Notes: generated by a model not told the origin, from the sequence alone. Positions 7,979-16,209 are shown, numbered from the stretch's first letter. The stretch: 64,000 nt of DNA from Oscillospiraceae bacterium (GCA_022800665.1 JAAWQS010000003.1:1-64000), one strand, 5' to 3'. Program-made: numbers and translations.

Positions 7979-9013
7979 ATGGACGTCTCCTACAAAGAAG
8001 AAGAGAAGCGGCTCCGACGCCGGTACCGCCGCACGCTGCTGGCCCTGCTGGTATTGCTGACCGGTGCAGCGCTGCTGTCCTTCTGGGCCGGTTACTACCC
8101 CCTGACGCCCGCAGATGTGTGCAAAGCGTTTTTATGGCGGTTTGGTTTCCAGGGGGACATTCTGCCCCAGGCAGTGACCATTTTCTGGCACATCCGCTTC
8201 CCGCGCGTCCTGTCCGCCGCGCTGATCGGCGCGTCCCTGACAGCGGCGGGCTCCGTCTATCAGGGCATGTTCCGCAATCCGCTGGTCTCGCCGGATATCC
8301 TGGGGGTATCCTCCGGGGCGGGGCTGGGGGCGGCTCTCGCCATTCTCAGCGGCGCACCGGGATGGCTGGTACAGCTGTCCGCCTTCTGCGGCGGCGTGGC
8401 GGCGGTTGCGCTTTCGTACCTCGTCAGCCGGAAATCCGCCTACTCCCAGACCCTCAGCCTGGCGCTGACCGGGTCTATGGTGATGGCTCTGTGCAACGCC
8501 GGGATTACGCTGATCAAATATGTATCGGACCCCAACAGCGTCCTTCCCCAGATCACATTTTGGCTCATGGGCAGTCTGAACGGGACCAGTCTGGAGGACC
8601 TGGCCTGGAGTGCGGCGCCTATGGCGGCGGGACTTGCGGTGATATTTGCCCTGCGCTGGCGGATAAACCTGCTTACCTTAGAGGAGGAGGAAGCCCGCAG
8701 TCTGGGGATTGACGTCCGGCGGACCCGCCTGCTCTTCATTGCCGCCGCCACCCTGCTCAGCGCAGCCGCCGTATGCCTGGGCGGACTGATCGGCTGGGTG
8801 GGGCTGATGGTTCCCCACATGACTCGCGCTTTGGCCGGGGCGGATTACCGGCGGCTGATCCCTGCCGGTGCGATGCTGGGCGCGGCGTATCTGGTGCTGA
8901 TTGACAGCATTGCTCGTTCCCTTTTGTCCCTGGAGCTGCCTCTGGGCGTTGTGACCAGCATACTGGGCGTTCCGTTTTTTCTGTACCTCACCGTCAGGCG
9001 AAAGGAGGGGTAA
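7979..9013 (+). CDS. FecCD-family ABC transporter permease
   Basis: An integral membrane subunit of an iron-chelate or cobalamin importer, 344 residues with about ten hydrophobic helices. Family landmarks are RFPRVLSAALIGASLTAAG, YQGMFRNPLVSPDILGVSSG and GWVGLMVPHMTRAL. ATG 7979 is preceded by AGGAGG at 7963-7968; an adjacent in-frame TTG at 7976 has slightly better spacing and is possible. The ATPase gene begins one base after its stop. It probably works as a homodimer, since only one permease is encoded here. Confidence 0.93.
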   Translation: MDVSYKEEEKRLRRRYRRTLLALLVLLTGAALLSFWAGYYPLTPADVCKAFLWRFGFQGDILPQAVTIFWHIRFPRVLSAALIGASLTAAGSVYQGMFRNPLVSPDILGVSSGAGLGAALAILSGAPGWLVQLSAFCGGVAAVALSYLVSRKSAYSQTLSLALTGSMVMALCNAGITLIKYVSDPNSVLPQITFWLMGSLNGTSLEDLAWSAAPMAAGLAVIFALRWRINLLTLEEEEARSLGIDVRRTRLLFIAAATLLSAAAVCLGGLIGWVGLMVPHMTRALAGADYRRLIPAGAMLGAAYLVLIDSIARSLLSLELPLGVVTSILGVPFFLYLTVRRKEG

Positions 9014-9014
9014 C

Positions 9015-9797
9015 ATGCTTTTAGAAATCCAGGACCTCTCCGGCGGGTACGGCGGCAGGGATGTCATCCATGGCATCAGCTGCTGCGCCGGCGCAGGAGA
9101 AATCCTATGTCTGGTGGGTCCCAACGGCTGCGGGAAGACCACTCTGTTCCGTCTGCTTCTGGGGACGCTGCCCGTCAGCGGCGGCAGCATCCGGATGGAT
9201 GGCCGGGAGACCTCCGGTCTTACCCCCAGGGAGCTGGCAAATCTGGCGGCGTATATTCCCCAGGCCCACGCGCCGGTTTTCGAGTACACGGTGCTGGAGA
9301 TTGTCATGATGGGACGGGCTTCCCACTTTTCGGCCTTTGACGCCCCGAAGGCCGTGGACCGGGACGCGGCCTTCGCCGCCCTGGAGAAGCTCCGCGCGGC
9401 TCCCCTGGCCAACCGAAAGTACACTTCTCTCAGCGGGGGCCAGCGGCAGTTGGTTCTGATTGCCAGGGCTGTGTGCCAAGCGGCAAAAATTTTTTTGATG
9501 GACGAACCAGCGGCCAATTTAGATTATGCCAACCAGCAGCTGCTGTTGGAAGCAGCCGGGGAGCTGGCCGGAAACGGGCGCTGCGTCGTCATGTCCACCC
9601 ACAGTCCAGAACACCCAGCGTCCATCGGGCACAAGGCGCTGCTGATGCGGGATGGCAGGGCGGAGGCATTTGGGACGCCCCGTGATGTGCTGGTACCCGA
9701 CGCGCTGGAGCGGGCGTATGGAATTGAAATGGATGTGGTGGCGGTCCGGGACCGGTACGGAAAAGAAAGGCTGATCTGTCTGCCGGTGAAGAGATAG
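9015..9797 (+). CDS. ABC transporter ATP-binding protein (FecE/BtuD type)
   Basis: Powers the importer encoded just upstream. Walker A GPNGCGKTT is at 35-43, followed by the Q-loop YIPQAH, signature LSGGQRQ, Walker B KIFLMDEP and switch histidine in STHSPEH. The 260-residue length is normal. The gene is translationally linked to the permease gene. With the divergent lipoprotein gene it makes a complete importer. Confidence 0.95.
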   Translation: MLLEIQDLSGGYGGRDVIHGISCCAGAGEILCLVGPNGCGKTTLFRLLLGTLPVSGGSIRMDGRETSGLTPRELANLAAYIPQAHAPVFEYTVLEIVMMGRASHFSAFDAPKAVDRDAAFAALEKLRAAPLANRKYTSLSGGQRQLVLIARAVCQAAKIFLMDEPAANLDYANQQLLLEAAGELAGNGRCVVMSTHSPEHPASIGHKALLMRDGRAEAFGTPRDVLVPDALERAYGIEMDVVAVRDRYGKERLICLPVKR

Positions 9798-9943
9798 CTA
9801 TGGGCCGGAGAAAGAAGGAACCAAGAAGTGCGCATCTTTAAGGAGCAGTCGACGGACAGATATTTGATCGGATGAGAAATTTGTAGTTTGGCCGGAGTAC
9901 GAGGGCTTCTGCCCATAGAAAATCTCCAACAAAGCATAGAATG

Positions 9944-9970
9944 CCGCCGGAGGCGCACAGCCTCCGGCGG
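9944..9970 (-). terminator. Hairpin after the CdaR-like gene
   Basis: A perfect 10-bp stem CCGCCGGAGG/CCTCCGGCGG with a 7-base loop, lying between the convergent genes ending at 9797 and 9979. U tracts are weak on both sides. Confidence 0.6.
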
Positions 9971-9978
9971 TCACACAT

Positions 9979-11070
9979 TCAAGCGTCAATCCCTCTGCTG
10001 GTCAGATACTTCTTAACCATCAACGCTACCTTAAAAGTGATTGCGTCATCAAATTCCCGCAAATCCAGTCCAGTCAGCTTCTTGATCTTTTCCAGCCGGT
10101 ATACCAAAGTATTCCGATGGACGAAGAGCTTCCGGGCGGTCTCAGACACATTCAGGTTATTCTCAAAGAATTTATGAATCGTAAACAATGTCTCCTGATC
10201 CAGTGAGTCAATCGGATTTTTCTTGAACACCTCCACTAGGAACATTTCGCACAGAGTTGTCGGCAGCTGATAGATCAGCCGTCCAATGCCCAGGCTCTCA
10301 TAACTGATGATGTATTTTTCCGTATCAAAGACCTTGCCCACTTCAATGGCGATCAAAGCCTCCTTGTAGCTCTTGGCCAGCTCCCGCAGGTGCTGGGCTA
10401 CGGTGCCGATACCGATGACCACATGGCCGTCGCCGCCCACCCGCAGGGTCTCCTCCAGCATAGAGGCGACCCGCTGGATCTCCTTCTCGCCGCCGTTTTC
10501 CGGCAGCTGATGGATGAGGGCCACATCGCTGTCGCCCACGCTGAGGACGAAATCGTTCTGCCGGTCTGGGAACAGGCCCTGCACCATGTCCATCATAGCG
10601 GAGTCGCCGTTTTCCAACTGCCGGATAACAAACACGCTGCGGGGCACTTCCGGGGCCACATGGAGTTCTTTTGCCCGCATATAGATATCGCTGAGCATGA
10701 TATTATCGGAAATAATATTTTTAATAAAGGAGCCTCTGTCGTGTTTTTCCTCGTAGTAGCTTTTCGCTCCGTTCAGCGCCACGCTGGCCATGGAACACAC
10801 GGTATAGCTGACCTCATCGTCGCCCATAGTAAACACGGCGTAATCAAAGTGGGAACCCCAACCGCTCAGGGCATGGAAGGTCCTGCCGTCCAAGGCGGTA
10901 ATCGCGCCGTCGGCGCGGTTGACGTGTTCCACATATTCCGGCCATTTGATACCGATCAGCCCCAAATCGCTGCAAGAAATCACAGTACCTTCCGCGTCGA
11001 TCACACCCACAACCCGGTCGGTGGCGTCCTTGATTTGCAGGACCACGTTCTGAAACATCCTTCCAGACAT
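9979..11070 (-). CDS. CdaR/PucR-family transcriptional regulator
   Basis: A 363-residue cytoplasmic regulator. The N-terminal domain (LQIKDATDRVVGVIDAEGTV...) resembles the sugar-diacid recognition domain of CdaR. The C-terminus has the PucR-type helix-turn-helix NLNVSETARKLFVHRNTLVY followed by RLEKIKKLTG. ATG 11070 follows GGAGGGGAG at good spacing; an in-frame ATG at 11088 sits on the ribosome site itself. No carbohydrate-acid genes adjoin it, so the target regulon is unknown. Its promoter contains a Spo0A-box match. Confidence 0.88.
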   Translation of the reverse strand: MSGRMFQNVVLQIKDATDRVVGVIDAEGTVISCSDLGLIGIKWPEYVEHVNRADGAITALDGRTFHALSGWGSHFDYAVFTMGDDEVSYTVCSMASVALNGAKSYYEEKHDRGSFIKNIISDNIMLSDIYMRAKELHVAPEVPRSVFVIRQLENGDSAMMDMVQGLFPDRQNDFVLSVGDSDVALIHQLPENGGEKEIQRVASMLEETLRVGGDGHVVIGIGTVAQHLRELAKSYKEALIAIEVGKVFDTEKYIISYESLGIGRLIYQLPTTLCEMFLVEVFKKNPIDSLDQETLFTIHKFFENNLNVSETARKLFVHRNTLVYRLEKIKKLTGLDLREFDDAITFKVALMVKKYLTSRGIDA

Positions 11071-11138
11071 ATGAATTCTCCCCTCCATCGGCCCATAATT
11101 ATCGAAAGTCTTTGTACAACATGTCAGGTTCTTATCGT

Positions 11139-11167
11139 ATTATACTGTTTCTTTCGACATATTGCAA
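11139..11167 (-). promoter_or_regulatory. Promoter of the CdaR-like gene with a Spo0A-box match
   Basis: On the minus strand, TTGCAA, 17 bases, TATAAT. TGTCGAA (plus strand 11153-11159, TTCGACA) lies inside the spacer and is a perfect core match to the Spo0A box. Confidence 0.6.
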
Positions 11168-11234
11168 GAGATTTTTTCTTTTTTCCACAAAAAATATTGT
11201 TCCTTTTTGGCTGATTTGTAAGTTCCTGGATTTT

Positions 11235-11945
11235 TCAGGTAATTCCACCAATTTTTGCAACTTCTTCAGGGGTTAGGGGACGAAAGCCGCCGGGAAGCAA
11301 GGCCTCGTCCAGGGTCAGCGGCCCCATGGAAATCCGCTTCAGGTAGAGTACCGCTGCGCCTCTGCTGGCGGCCATGCGTTTGACCTGGTGGAACTTCCCT
11401 TCCCGCAGGGTAATGAGGACCTCCCGTCCGTCCCCCAGCAGCCGCAGGTCTGCCGGACGGCATACGTCGCCGCCGGCCAGCGTGATGCCGGCGGCAAAGG
11501 CGGCGCAGTCCTCCGGTCCCAGGGGCTGGTCCAGGCGGGCATAGTAGACCTTGTCCACATGCTTTTTGGGGGACAGCAGCCGGTGGGCCAGTTCGCCGTC
11601 GTCTGTCAGCAGCAGCAGGCCCTCGGTGTCCTTGTCCAGACGGCCCACAGGAAACAGTCCCTTCCGCCGCAGGCCGTCCGGCAGGAGGTCCAGGACGGTT
11701 TTCTGCCGTGCATCCTCAGTGGCGGTCAGCAGGCCGGCGGGCTTGCTGAGCATAATATAGGTGTGTGCCTGCCAGTCCAGGACCGCTCCGTCCACCAGAA
11801 TGCGGCTGACAGACGGGTCCGCCTTGTCCTCTCCGCGCTTGGCAGGCATTCCGTCCACCAGGACCCGGCCCGCCTGAATCAATGCCTTTGCCTCCCGTCT
11901 GGACCAGCGGCCCGTGGAGGCCAGCAGTTTGTCTAACCGTTCCAT
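11235..11945 (-). CDS. RsuA/RluB-family rRNA pseudouridine synthase
   Basis: Converts a specific rRNA uridine to pseudouridine. The 236-residue protein has an S4 RNA-binding domain at the N-terminus (MERLDKLLASTGRWSRREAK... to about 60) and the catalytic domain with the family motif GRLDKDTEGLLLLTDDG, whose Asp is the nucleophile. ATG 11945 is preceded by CAGGTGGTG. A longer in-frame start at 11996 overlaps the promoter. The length and motif fit RsuA (16S U516), but RluB-like specificity cannot be excluded. Confidence 0.9.
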   Translation of the reverse strand: MERLDKLLASTGRWSRREAKALIQAGRVLVDGMPAKRGEDKADPSVSRILVDGAVLDWQAHTYIMLSKPAGLLTATEDARQKTVLDLLPDGLRRKGLFPVGRLDKDTEGLLLLTDDGELAHRLLSPKKHVDKVYYARLDQPLGPEDCAAFAAGITLAGGDVCRPADLRLLGDGREVLITLREGKFHQVKRMAASRGAAVLYLKRISMGPLTLDEALLPGGFRPLTPEEVAKIGGIT

Positions 11946-11967
11946 TGCGTTCACCACCTGTTTTTTT

Positions 11968-11996
11968 GTTATAGAATAGTTTAGCGGATGATGCAA
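11968..11996 (-). promoter_or_regulatory. Promoter of the pseudouridine synthase gene
   Basis: On the minus strand, TTGCAT, 17 bases, TATAAC. A second overlapping TTGCAT-17-TAAACT lies nine bases upstream. Confidence 0.55.
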
Positions 11997-12040
11997 ATTT
12001 ATGCAACAGGAAAATATTCCGGCGGCGGGACAAAATTTTT

Positions 12041-12070
12041 GTATAAACCGCTCTCCTCCGGTCCATAATA
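12041..12070 (+). promoter_or_regulatory. Sigma-G-like promoter
   Basis: GTATA, 18 bases, CATAATA. This matches the published forespore sigma-G pattern (GHATR, 17-18 bases, CATNHTA) and has no acceptable sigma-A -35. It sits 34 bases before the start of the Asn/Gln-rich peptide gene. Confidence 0.5.
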
Positions 12071-12106
12071 GGGGCGTACCGCTATTGGAAAGGAGGTTTC
12101 CGTGTG

Positions 12107-12229
12107 ATGAGCAATCAGAATCAGAATCAAAACAACAGCCGGAACCAGAACCAGAATCAGAACAGCCAGAATCAGAACCAGAACAACAATCAGAACAATA
12201 ACCAGAACCAGAATCAGAACCGGCGCTGA
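12107..12229 (+). CDS. Asn/Gln-rich 40-residue peptide, candidate spore protein
   Basis: The product begins MSNQNQNQNNSRNQ and ends QNRR. By count it has 20 Asn, 13 Gln, 3 Ser and 3 Arg plus the initiator Met: no hydrophobic, acidic or aromatic residue. AAGGAGG (12090-12096) gives good spacing to the GTG at 12104 or the ATG at 12107. A sigma-G-like promoter precedes it and a hairpin follows, so it is a self-contained transcription unit. The composition recalls Gln/Asn-rich gamma-type small acid-soluble spore proteins or coat peptides, but I recognise no homologue. Being simple sequence it could be spurious; the ribosome site and flanking signals argue otherwise. Confidence 0.7.
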   Translation: MSNQNQNQNNSRNQNQNQNSQNQNQNNNQNNNQNQNQNRR

Positions 12230-12240
12230 GTCAACAGTGG

Positions 12241-12271
12241 GGCTGCCAAAAGCGTGGATTTTTGGCAGCTC
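12241..12271 (+). terminator. Terminator of the Asn/Gln peptide gene
   Basis: Stem GGCTGCCAAAA with TTTTTGGCAGC across a loop of about 7 bases; the U-rich part lies within the 3' arm. It ends 12 to 40 bases after the stop codon. Confidence 0.6.
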
Positions 12272-12361
12272 CATTGGGCTGCCGGCGGCGCTCCTACATA
12301 TTTTGTGCGTTTGGCACTAGGAACCGGAAAAGCTTTTCTGGTTTTATGGCTCCTATTCTAC

Positions 12362-12390
12362 TTGACAAGCCGTTGCAATTGCTGTAATGT
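12362..12390 (+). promoter_or_regulatory. Sigma-A promoter of the degV gene
   Basis: Perfect TTGACA, 17 bases, TAATGT, 54 bases before the start codon. Confidence 0.75.
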
Positions 12391-12443
12391 TCACATGGTA
12401 CAGGAACAGTTTCACAGAAAAATGAAAACAGGAGGCATAAGAA

Positions 12444-13292
12444 ATGGGCATTCGCATTATTACGGATTCTTCCGCTGATTTTGAGTTGGCCGCAGCCAAA
12501 CGCCGCGGTGTGAGCGTAGTCTCCATGTCCATCCAGTTTGGCGGCGCGTCCTTTCTGGACGGCAAATCCATCACCCACGATCTCTTCTACCGGCTCCTCC
12601 AGGAGCGGAAGGAGAACCCCTCCACCTCCCAGCCCACGCCGGCGGATTTTCTCCGGGTCTTCGAGAAGGCCAAGGCCGCAAAGGAACCGGCCGTGGCGAT
12701 ACTCCTCTCCAGCGCCCTCAGCGGCACCCTCCAGAGCGCACTGATTGCCAAGGAGATGTGCGGCTATGACCCCATTTACATTGTTGACAGCATGACCGCC
12801 ACAGCGGGCATCCAGATTCTGGTCAACTACGCCTGCAAGCTGCGGGACAGCGGCCTGCCTGCGCCGGAGATTGCGGAGGCGGTGGAGCGGATCAAGGACC
12901 GGGTCCGGATTTTCGCGGTCATTGATACCCTGGAATATCTCCGCCGGGGCGGACGGCTCACCGGACTGCAGGCGGGTCTGGGGACGATGGCCCGGCTCAA
13001 GCCGGTGATTGCGGTCCGGGACGGCAAGGTCGCCATAACCGGCAAGGCCTTGGGTACGGCGGCGGCGGTCAGGCAGATGATTAAGCATCTGGCCGACCAC
13101 CCTATTGACGACGCCTACCCCTCCTATTTCCTCTATTCCGACGACAAGAGCCGGGAGGAGCTGCTGCTGCCGAAGCTCAAGGAGCAGAATATGCTGCCCC
13201 TGCGGCTGCACTACAGCTCGGTCGGTCCTACCATCGGCGCCCATATCGGTCCCGGTGCGCTGGGCATGGCGTATATGGAGCGGATGGAGTAA
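12444..13292 (+). CDS. DegV family fatty-acid-binding protein
   Basis: DegV/FakB proteins bind a fatty acid and present it to the FakA kinase for incorporation into phospholipid. The 282-residue protein starts MGIRIITDSSADFE. It carries the family features ITDSSAD (6-12), LLSSALSGTLQSA (about 87-99) and the late RLHYSSVGPTIGAHIGPGA ligand-pocket segment. AGGAGG precedes the ATG. No fakA gene is nearby. Monocistronic, bounded by its own promoter and terminator. Confidence 0.93.
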   Translation: MGIRIITDSSADFELAAAKRRGVSVVSMSIQFGGASFLDGKSITHDLFYRLLQERKENPSTSQPTPADFLRVFEKAKAAKEPAVAILLSSALSGTLQSALIAKEMCGYDPIYIVDSMTATAGIQILVNYACKLRDSGLPAPEIAEAVERIKDRVRIFAVIDTLEYLRRGGRLTGLQAGLGTMARLKPVIAVRDGKVAITGKALGTAAAVRQMIKHLADHPIDDAYPSYFLYSDDKSREELLLPKLKEQNMLPLRLHYSSVGPTIGAHIGPGALGMAYMERME

Positions 13293-13305
13293 TCAGAACA
13301 GCAGC

Positions 13306-13337
13306 GCCGGGGAGTCCGCTCCCCGGCTTTTCCTTTT
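13306..13337 (+). terminator. Terminator of the degV gene
   Basis: Stem GCCGGGGA/TCCCCGGC with a 6-base loop, followed by TTTTCCTTTT. Confidence 0.88.
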
Positions 13338-13359
13338 GGGACGAAAAACGAAATTGCGG

Positions 13360-13388
13360 TGGATTTTCCGCCGGGCTTGTGGTAGAAT
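13360..13388 (+). promoter_or_regulatory. Weak promoter of the isochorismatase-like gene
   Basis: TGGATT, 17 bases, TAGAAT with TGG directly before the -10. It is 31 bases upstream of the start codon. Confidence 0.45.
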
Positions 13389-13418
13389 AGGGGACTGAAT
13401 CAGAATGGAGGTCCGACC

Positions 13419-13997
13419 ATGAAACAAGCCCTATTGATTATTGACATGCAGAACGGATTCCTCAATCCGGAATCGCCCCTGTGCATCCGCGGCGCACTGC
13501 CCACGGTACCCGCCTGCGCCCGGACCATCTCCGCCTGCCGGAACGCCGGGCTGCCGGTGATTTTTGTCAACCGGCGCTACCGGGCCGACGGCAGCGATGT
13601 GGAGTTGACCCGCCGCCAGCTGTGGGCCAGGGGCGGCAAGCCCCTGACCCTTGGCAGTACAGGTCCGCTGTCTGTGGAAAACCCGCCGGAATTTGGCCGG
13701 GAAGACGGTGACTACGAGATCATCAAGCCCCGCTATTCCGCCTTTTTCCAGACGTCCCTGGACCTGCTGCTCCGGCGGCTGTGCGTGGACACGGTGGTCC
13801 TCACCGGCACCACCACCCCCAACTGCATCCGCACAACCTGCTATGACGCCATCTCCCTGGACTATCATGTGGTGGTCCTGGACGACTGCTGCTCGTCCAA
13901 CACGGACGCCATCCAGCAGGCCAATATGCTGGACATGGCCAACGTGGGGGCGGAGATTCTCTCCTCCGGCGCGTTCCTGGAGGCCCTGGAGGAATAG
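13419..13997 (+). CDS. Isochorismatase-family cysteine hydrolase
   Basis: A cytosolic hydrolase of 192 residues acting on an amide or ester, substrate unknown. The family triad is visible: Asp9 in LLIIDMQNGF, Lys in IIKPRYSAF, and Cys in TGTTTPNCIRTTCYDA followed by the S-L-D-Y-H strand. This is the layout of nicotinamidase, isochorismatase and carbamoylase relatives. Nothing nearby fixes the substrate. It ends one base before the convergent small gene. Confidence 0.9.
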   Translation: MKQALLIIDMQNGFLNPESPLCIRGALPTVPACARTISACRNAGLPVIFVNRRYRADGSDVELTRRQLWARGGKPLTLGSTGPLSVENPPEFGREDGDYEIIKPRYSAFFQTSLDLLLRRLCVDTVVLTGTTTPNCIRTTCYDAISLDYHVVVLDDCCSSNTDAIQQANMLDMANVGAEILSSGAFLEALEE

Positions 13998-13998
13998 G

Positions 13999-14208
13999 CT
14001 ACTCCTCTTTTGACCGCCACTGCTCCGCTTCCCGCAGCTGGGTTTCCGCATCCTGCCGGGACAGCCCCTGGGCAATCATGGGGTAGGGATTTTCCATCCC
14101 GTTGGTGCGCTGGACCAGATAGGTGCCGTATTTGTTGATGACGTCGTCGTCGCCCTCCGGCCAGCCGGGCTTCCGCTCCGGCGGCTCGCTCACGTGATTT
14201 TTCCGCAT
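13999..14208 (-). CDS. Small hypothetical protein (69 aa)
   Basis: A hydrophilic protein beginning MRKNHVSEPPERKPGWPEG and containing DVINKYGTYLVQRTNGMENPY and a charged C-terminus ending RSKEE. ATG 14208 has GGGAGGTG at good spacing; the in-frame GTG at 14217 sits directly on that site. There is no signal peptide or membrane segment. It lies between a hydrolase and spoIID and I do not recognise a family. Codon use matches the neighbours, so it is probably a real gene. Confidence 0.65.
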   Translation of the reverse strand: MRKNHVSEPPERKPGWPEGDDDVINKYGTYLVQRTNGMENPYPMIAQGLSRQDAETQLREAEQWRSKEE

Positions 14209-14250
14209 AGGCTTCACCTCCCGCCCCTAGTATGCCCCGGCTGCCGGGTT

Positions 14251-15258
14251 TTACGTGCGCTGATAGGTCCCCACCGCCGTACCGGTGTAATACCAGGCCA
14301 GGATGTCCCGGTAGGACATCCCGCCCGCCGCCAGAACATTGGCCCCGTATTGGCTCATGCCCACTCCGTGGCCGTAGCCAGTGACGGAAAAGAGCACCGC
14401 ATCCCCGTCAAAGGAGATGGTGAAGCAGGCGCTCCGCAGGTCCAGAATGCCCCGCAGCTGTGTGCCGCTGACAGCCACGCCCCCTACGGACAGGGAGGTC
14501 ACGGTCCCGTTGGGCTGCTGGCGGATGTTGGTGAACCAGTTGGAAGCCCTGCCGTCCAGCTTTGCTTCCGGCAGGGCCTCCTGCAGACGGTTTTTCAGCT
14601 CTGCGGCAGAAAATTGGGCTGTGGTGTGGTAATTGGGTACTGTCTCGCCGCTCTCCGGCGTCTGTACGCTCTGCAGGTACGGGACGCTGCTGCTCCAGAC
14701 GGCAGATGCGTCCTGGGTCGCGCCGGAGGAGGAGGAGTGGAAGACCGCCAGTACCGGCTGGCCCTCGTAGAGAATGCACTCCCCGTCGGTCTCCGTGACG
14801 GCCAGGCGGATTTTTTCCTCGTACGCCTGGGCGTTCTCTCCCCAGAGCTGCGCCGCCTCCTCGCGGGTCCGGAACGCCTGACAGCAGCTGATGTCGTCGC
14901 AGGCATCCGCCTCCGGGTGGTTGGAGCTGCCGCCGCCGCATATTTTATGCAGGGTGTAGGTCCGGGCGGCAACCGCTTGGGCCTTCAGAGCCTCCAGCTC
15001 AAAGGACGCGGGCATCTCCGCCCGGACGACCCCCAGCAGGTAGGTCTCCATATCCATGGCCTGCAGCTGGCCCCCCGCCAGGACGTTGAGGGTGGACCCG
15101 GCGTCCAGCCTGACCTGGGGCTCCGGCGGGGGCTGGGCTGCCGGCTCGTCCGTGGCCGGCGGGTCCGGAGGCGGGGATTTCGCCGGTTCGCCCCACAGAA
15201 AGGGCAAAAAAAAGAGCAGAAAAATTAAAAGAAACGAAAATCCGATGTATTTTCCCAT
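14251..15258 (-). CDS. spoIID: Stage II sporulation protein D (peptidoglycan lytic transglycosylase)
   Basis: SpoIID cleaves denuded glycan strands and drives engulfment of the forespore with SpoIIM and SpoIIP. The 335-residue protein has an N-terminal membrane anchor (about 5-22), a proline-rich linker, then the SpoIID/LytB domain. The catalytic Glu lies in VRAEMPASFELEALKAQAV. The zinc-linked segment GYGHGVGMSQYGAN is near the C-terminus. Together with spmAB and bofA in this window it shows an endospore former. SpoIIQ/SpoIIIA genes are not adjacent. Confidence 0.93.
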   Translation of the reverse strand: MGKYIGFSFLLIFLLFFLPFLWGEPAKSPPPDPPATDEPAAQPPPEPQVRLDAGSTLNVLAGGQLQAMDMETYLLGVVRAEMPASFELEALKAQAVAARTYTLHKICGGGSSNHPEADACDDISCCQAFRTREEAAQLWGENAQAYEEKIRLAVTETDGECILYEGQPVLAVFHSSSSGATQDASAVWSSSVPYLQSVQTPESGETVPNYHTTAQFSAAELKNRLQEALPEAKLDGRASNWFTNIRQQPNGTVTSLSVGGVAVSGTQLRGILDLRSACFTISFDGDAVLFSVTGYGHGVGMSQYGANVLAAGGMSYRDILAWYYTGTAVGTYQRT

Positions 15259-15282
15259 TGGCGTATCCTCCCCTTTGGAGAC

Positions 15283-15316
15283 AGTTTATGTGCCGCTTGT
15301 CCAAAAAATGATGACA
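15283..15316 (-). promoter_or_regulatory. Possible sigma-E promoter of spoIID
   Basis: On the minus strand, GTCATCATT about 14-15 bases before CATAAACT, compared with the sigma-E pattern ATATT and CATACANT. The match is partial; known sigma-E control of spoIID in Bacillus makes it plausible. Confidence 0.35.
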
Positions 15317-15339
15317 AACGGCGGCGGTTGTGCTATACT
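15311..15339 (+). promoter_or_regulatory. Promoter of the membrane protein/PaaK operon
   Basis: ATGACA, 17 bases, TATACT on the plus strand. It overlaps the upstream edge of the spoIID control region, so the two divergent promoters share bases. Confidence 0.6.
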
Positions 15340-15381
15340 GCATATTGACAAAAAATCCCCTTGTGAAAGGACGTATGGTGT

Positions 15382-16125
15382 ATGAAAAATCTTTTCCTGC
15401 GTGTTGGACGCCTCTGGTGCCTGGGAATCGGACTGATGCTGATGCGGCTGACCCAGAACCGGAGCGGGTTTGACCCGGTTACGGGACTGTCCGTCCCCTC
15501 CATGCACGGAAGGGTGTGCCTGATCTTTCTTGCCATCTGCGCCGTGGGCGAGCTGATCCTCTTTTTCCGGAGTCCCAAAGAAAAAACGGACTTCAGCGTC
15601 CTGTTCGCGCCCCCGGAAAAGGAGCTGCCGGCAGTGGTGCTGGGCAGCCTGCTGCTGGCGGCGGGCGGCGCGCTGCTGGCCCTGGAGGGCTTTCAGCAGG
15701 GGGCGCTGGCGGCGGGCGTGGCGGGCGCGCTGGCGGCGGCGGCGGGAGCGGGCCTCCTGCTGCTCAACCGCAAGGCGCGGGCCGGAGAGGAGCTGTCGGT
15801 GGTCCCGCTCCTGCCGTCCATGCTCTTTGCGGTGTTCTTTGTGCTGACGGTGTATATCCCCGTGGAGGACGACCCGGTCTTTGCACGGTACTACCTGCCG
15901 GTCCTGACGGCGGCGATGATTGCCTGCTCCTTTTCCCAGCTGGCGGGCTTTCTGCGGAAGGACAGCAGTCCGCGGGGCTTTGTTTTCGCAGGCGACATGA
16001 CGGTGGTGCTGTGCCTGATGTCCATAGCGGACGGCAATCCGGCCCGCATCCTGCTTTTTGCCGGGTGCGCGCTGGTGATGAGCGTATACCTGCTGCTGTG
16101 CCGGGACCCGGCGCCGGCGGCGTGA
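15382..16125 (+). CDS. Polytopic membrane protein of unknown function
   Basis: A 247-residue protein with about six or seven hydrophobic helices (for example ICLIFLAICAVGELILFF-like at 47-62, VVLGSLLLAAGGALLAL at 86-102, AGVAGALAAAAGAGLLLL at 110-127) and a short loop with RSPKEKTDF. No catalytic motif is visible. It is the first gene after the promoter and lies 84 bases before the PaaK-like ligase, so it may be co-transcribed; a role as an exporter or sensor would be speculation. GC in the central part is very high. Confidence 0.75.
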   Translation: MKNLFLRVGRLWCLGIGLMLMRLTQNRSGFDPVTGLSVPSMHGRVCLIFLAICAVGELILFFRSPKEKTDFSVLFAPPEKELPAVVLGSLLLAAGGALLALEGFQQGALAAGVAGALAAAAGAGLLLLNRKARAGEELSVVPLLPSMLFAVFFVLTVYIPVEDDPVFARYYLPVLTAAMIACSFSQLAGFLRKDSSPRGFVFAGDMTVVLCLMSIADGNPARILLFAGCALVMSVYLLLCRDPAPAA

Positions 16126-16209
16126 TGTCCCCCCTGGGGCGGCAGGCCGCCTGATCGGACAGGAAATGCATATGAAGTGCATAAACATAAACAGAAGGAG
16201 CCCGTTTCT

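Noticed and set aside
7930..7979. Fur box or cobalamin riboswitch for the FecCD-type importer
   Set aside because: The divergent gap is too short for the riboswitch and I could not align a convincing Fur site.
12001..12201. Alternative 66-codon frame over the Asn/Gln gene (and a minus-strand frame of Leu/Val repeats)
   Set aside because: Both are low-complexity readings of the same repeats without ribosome sites.
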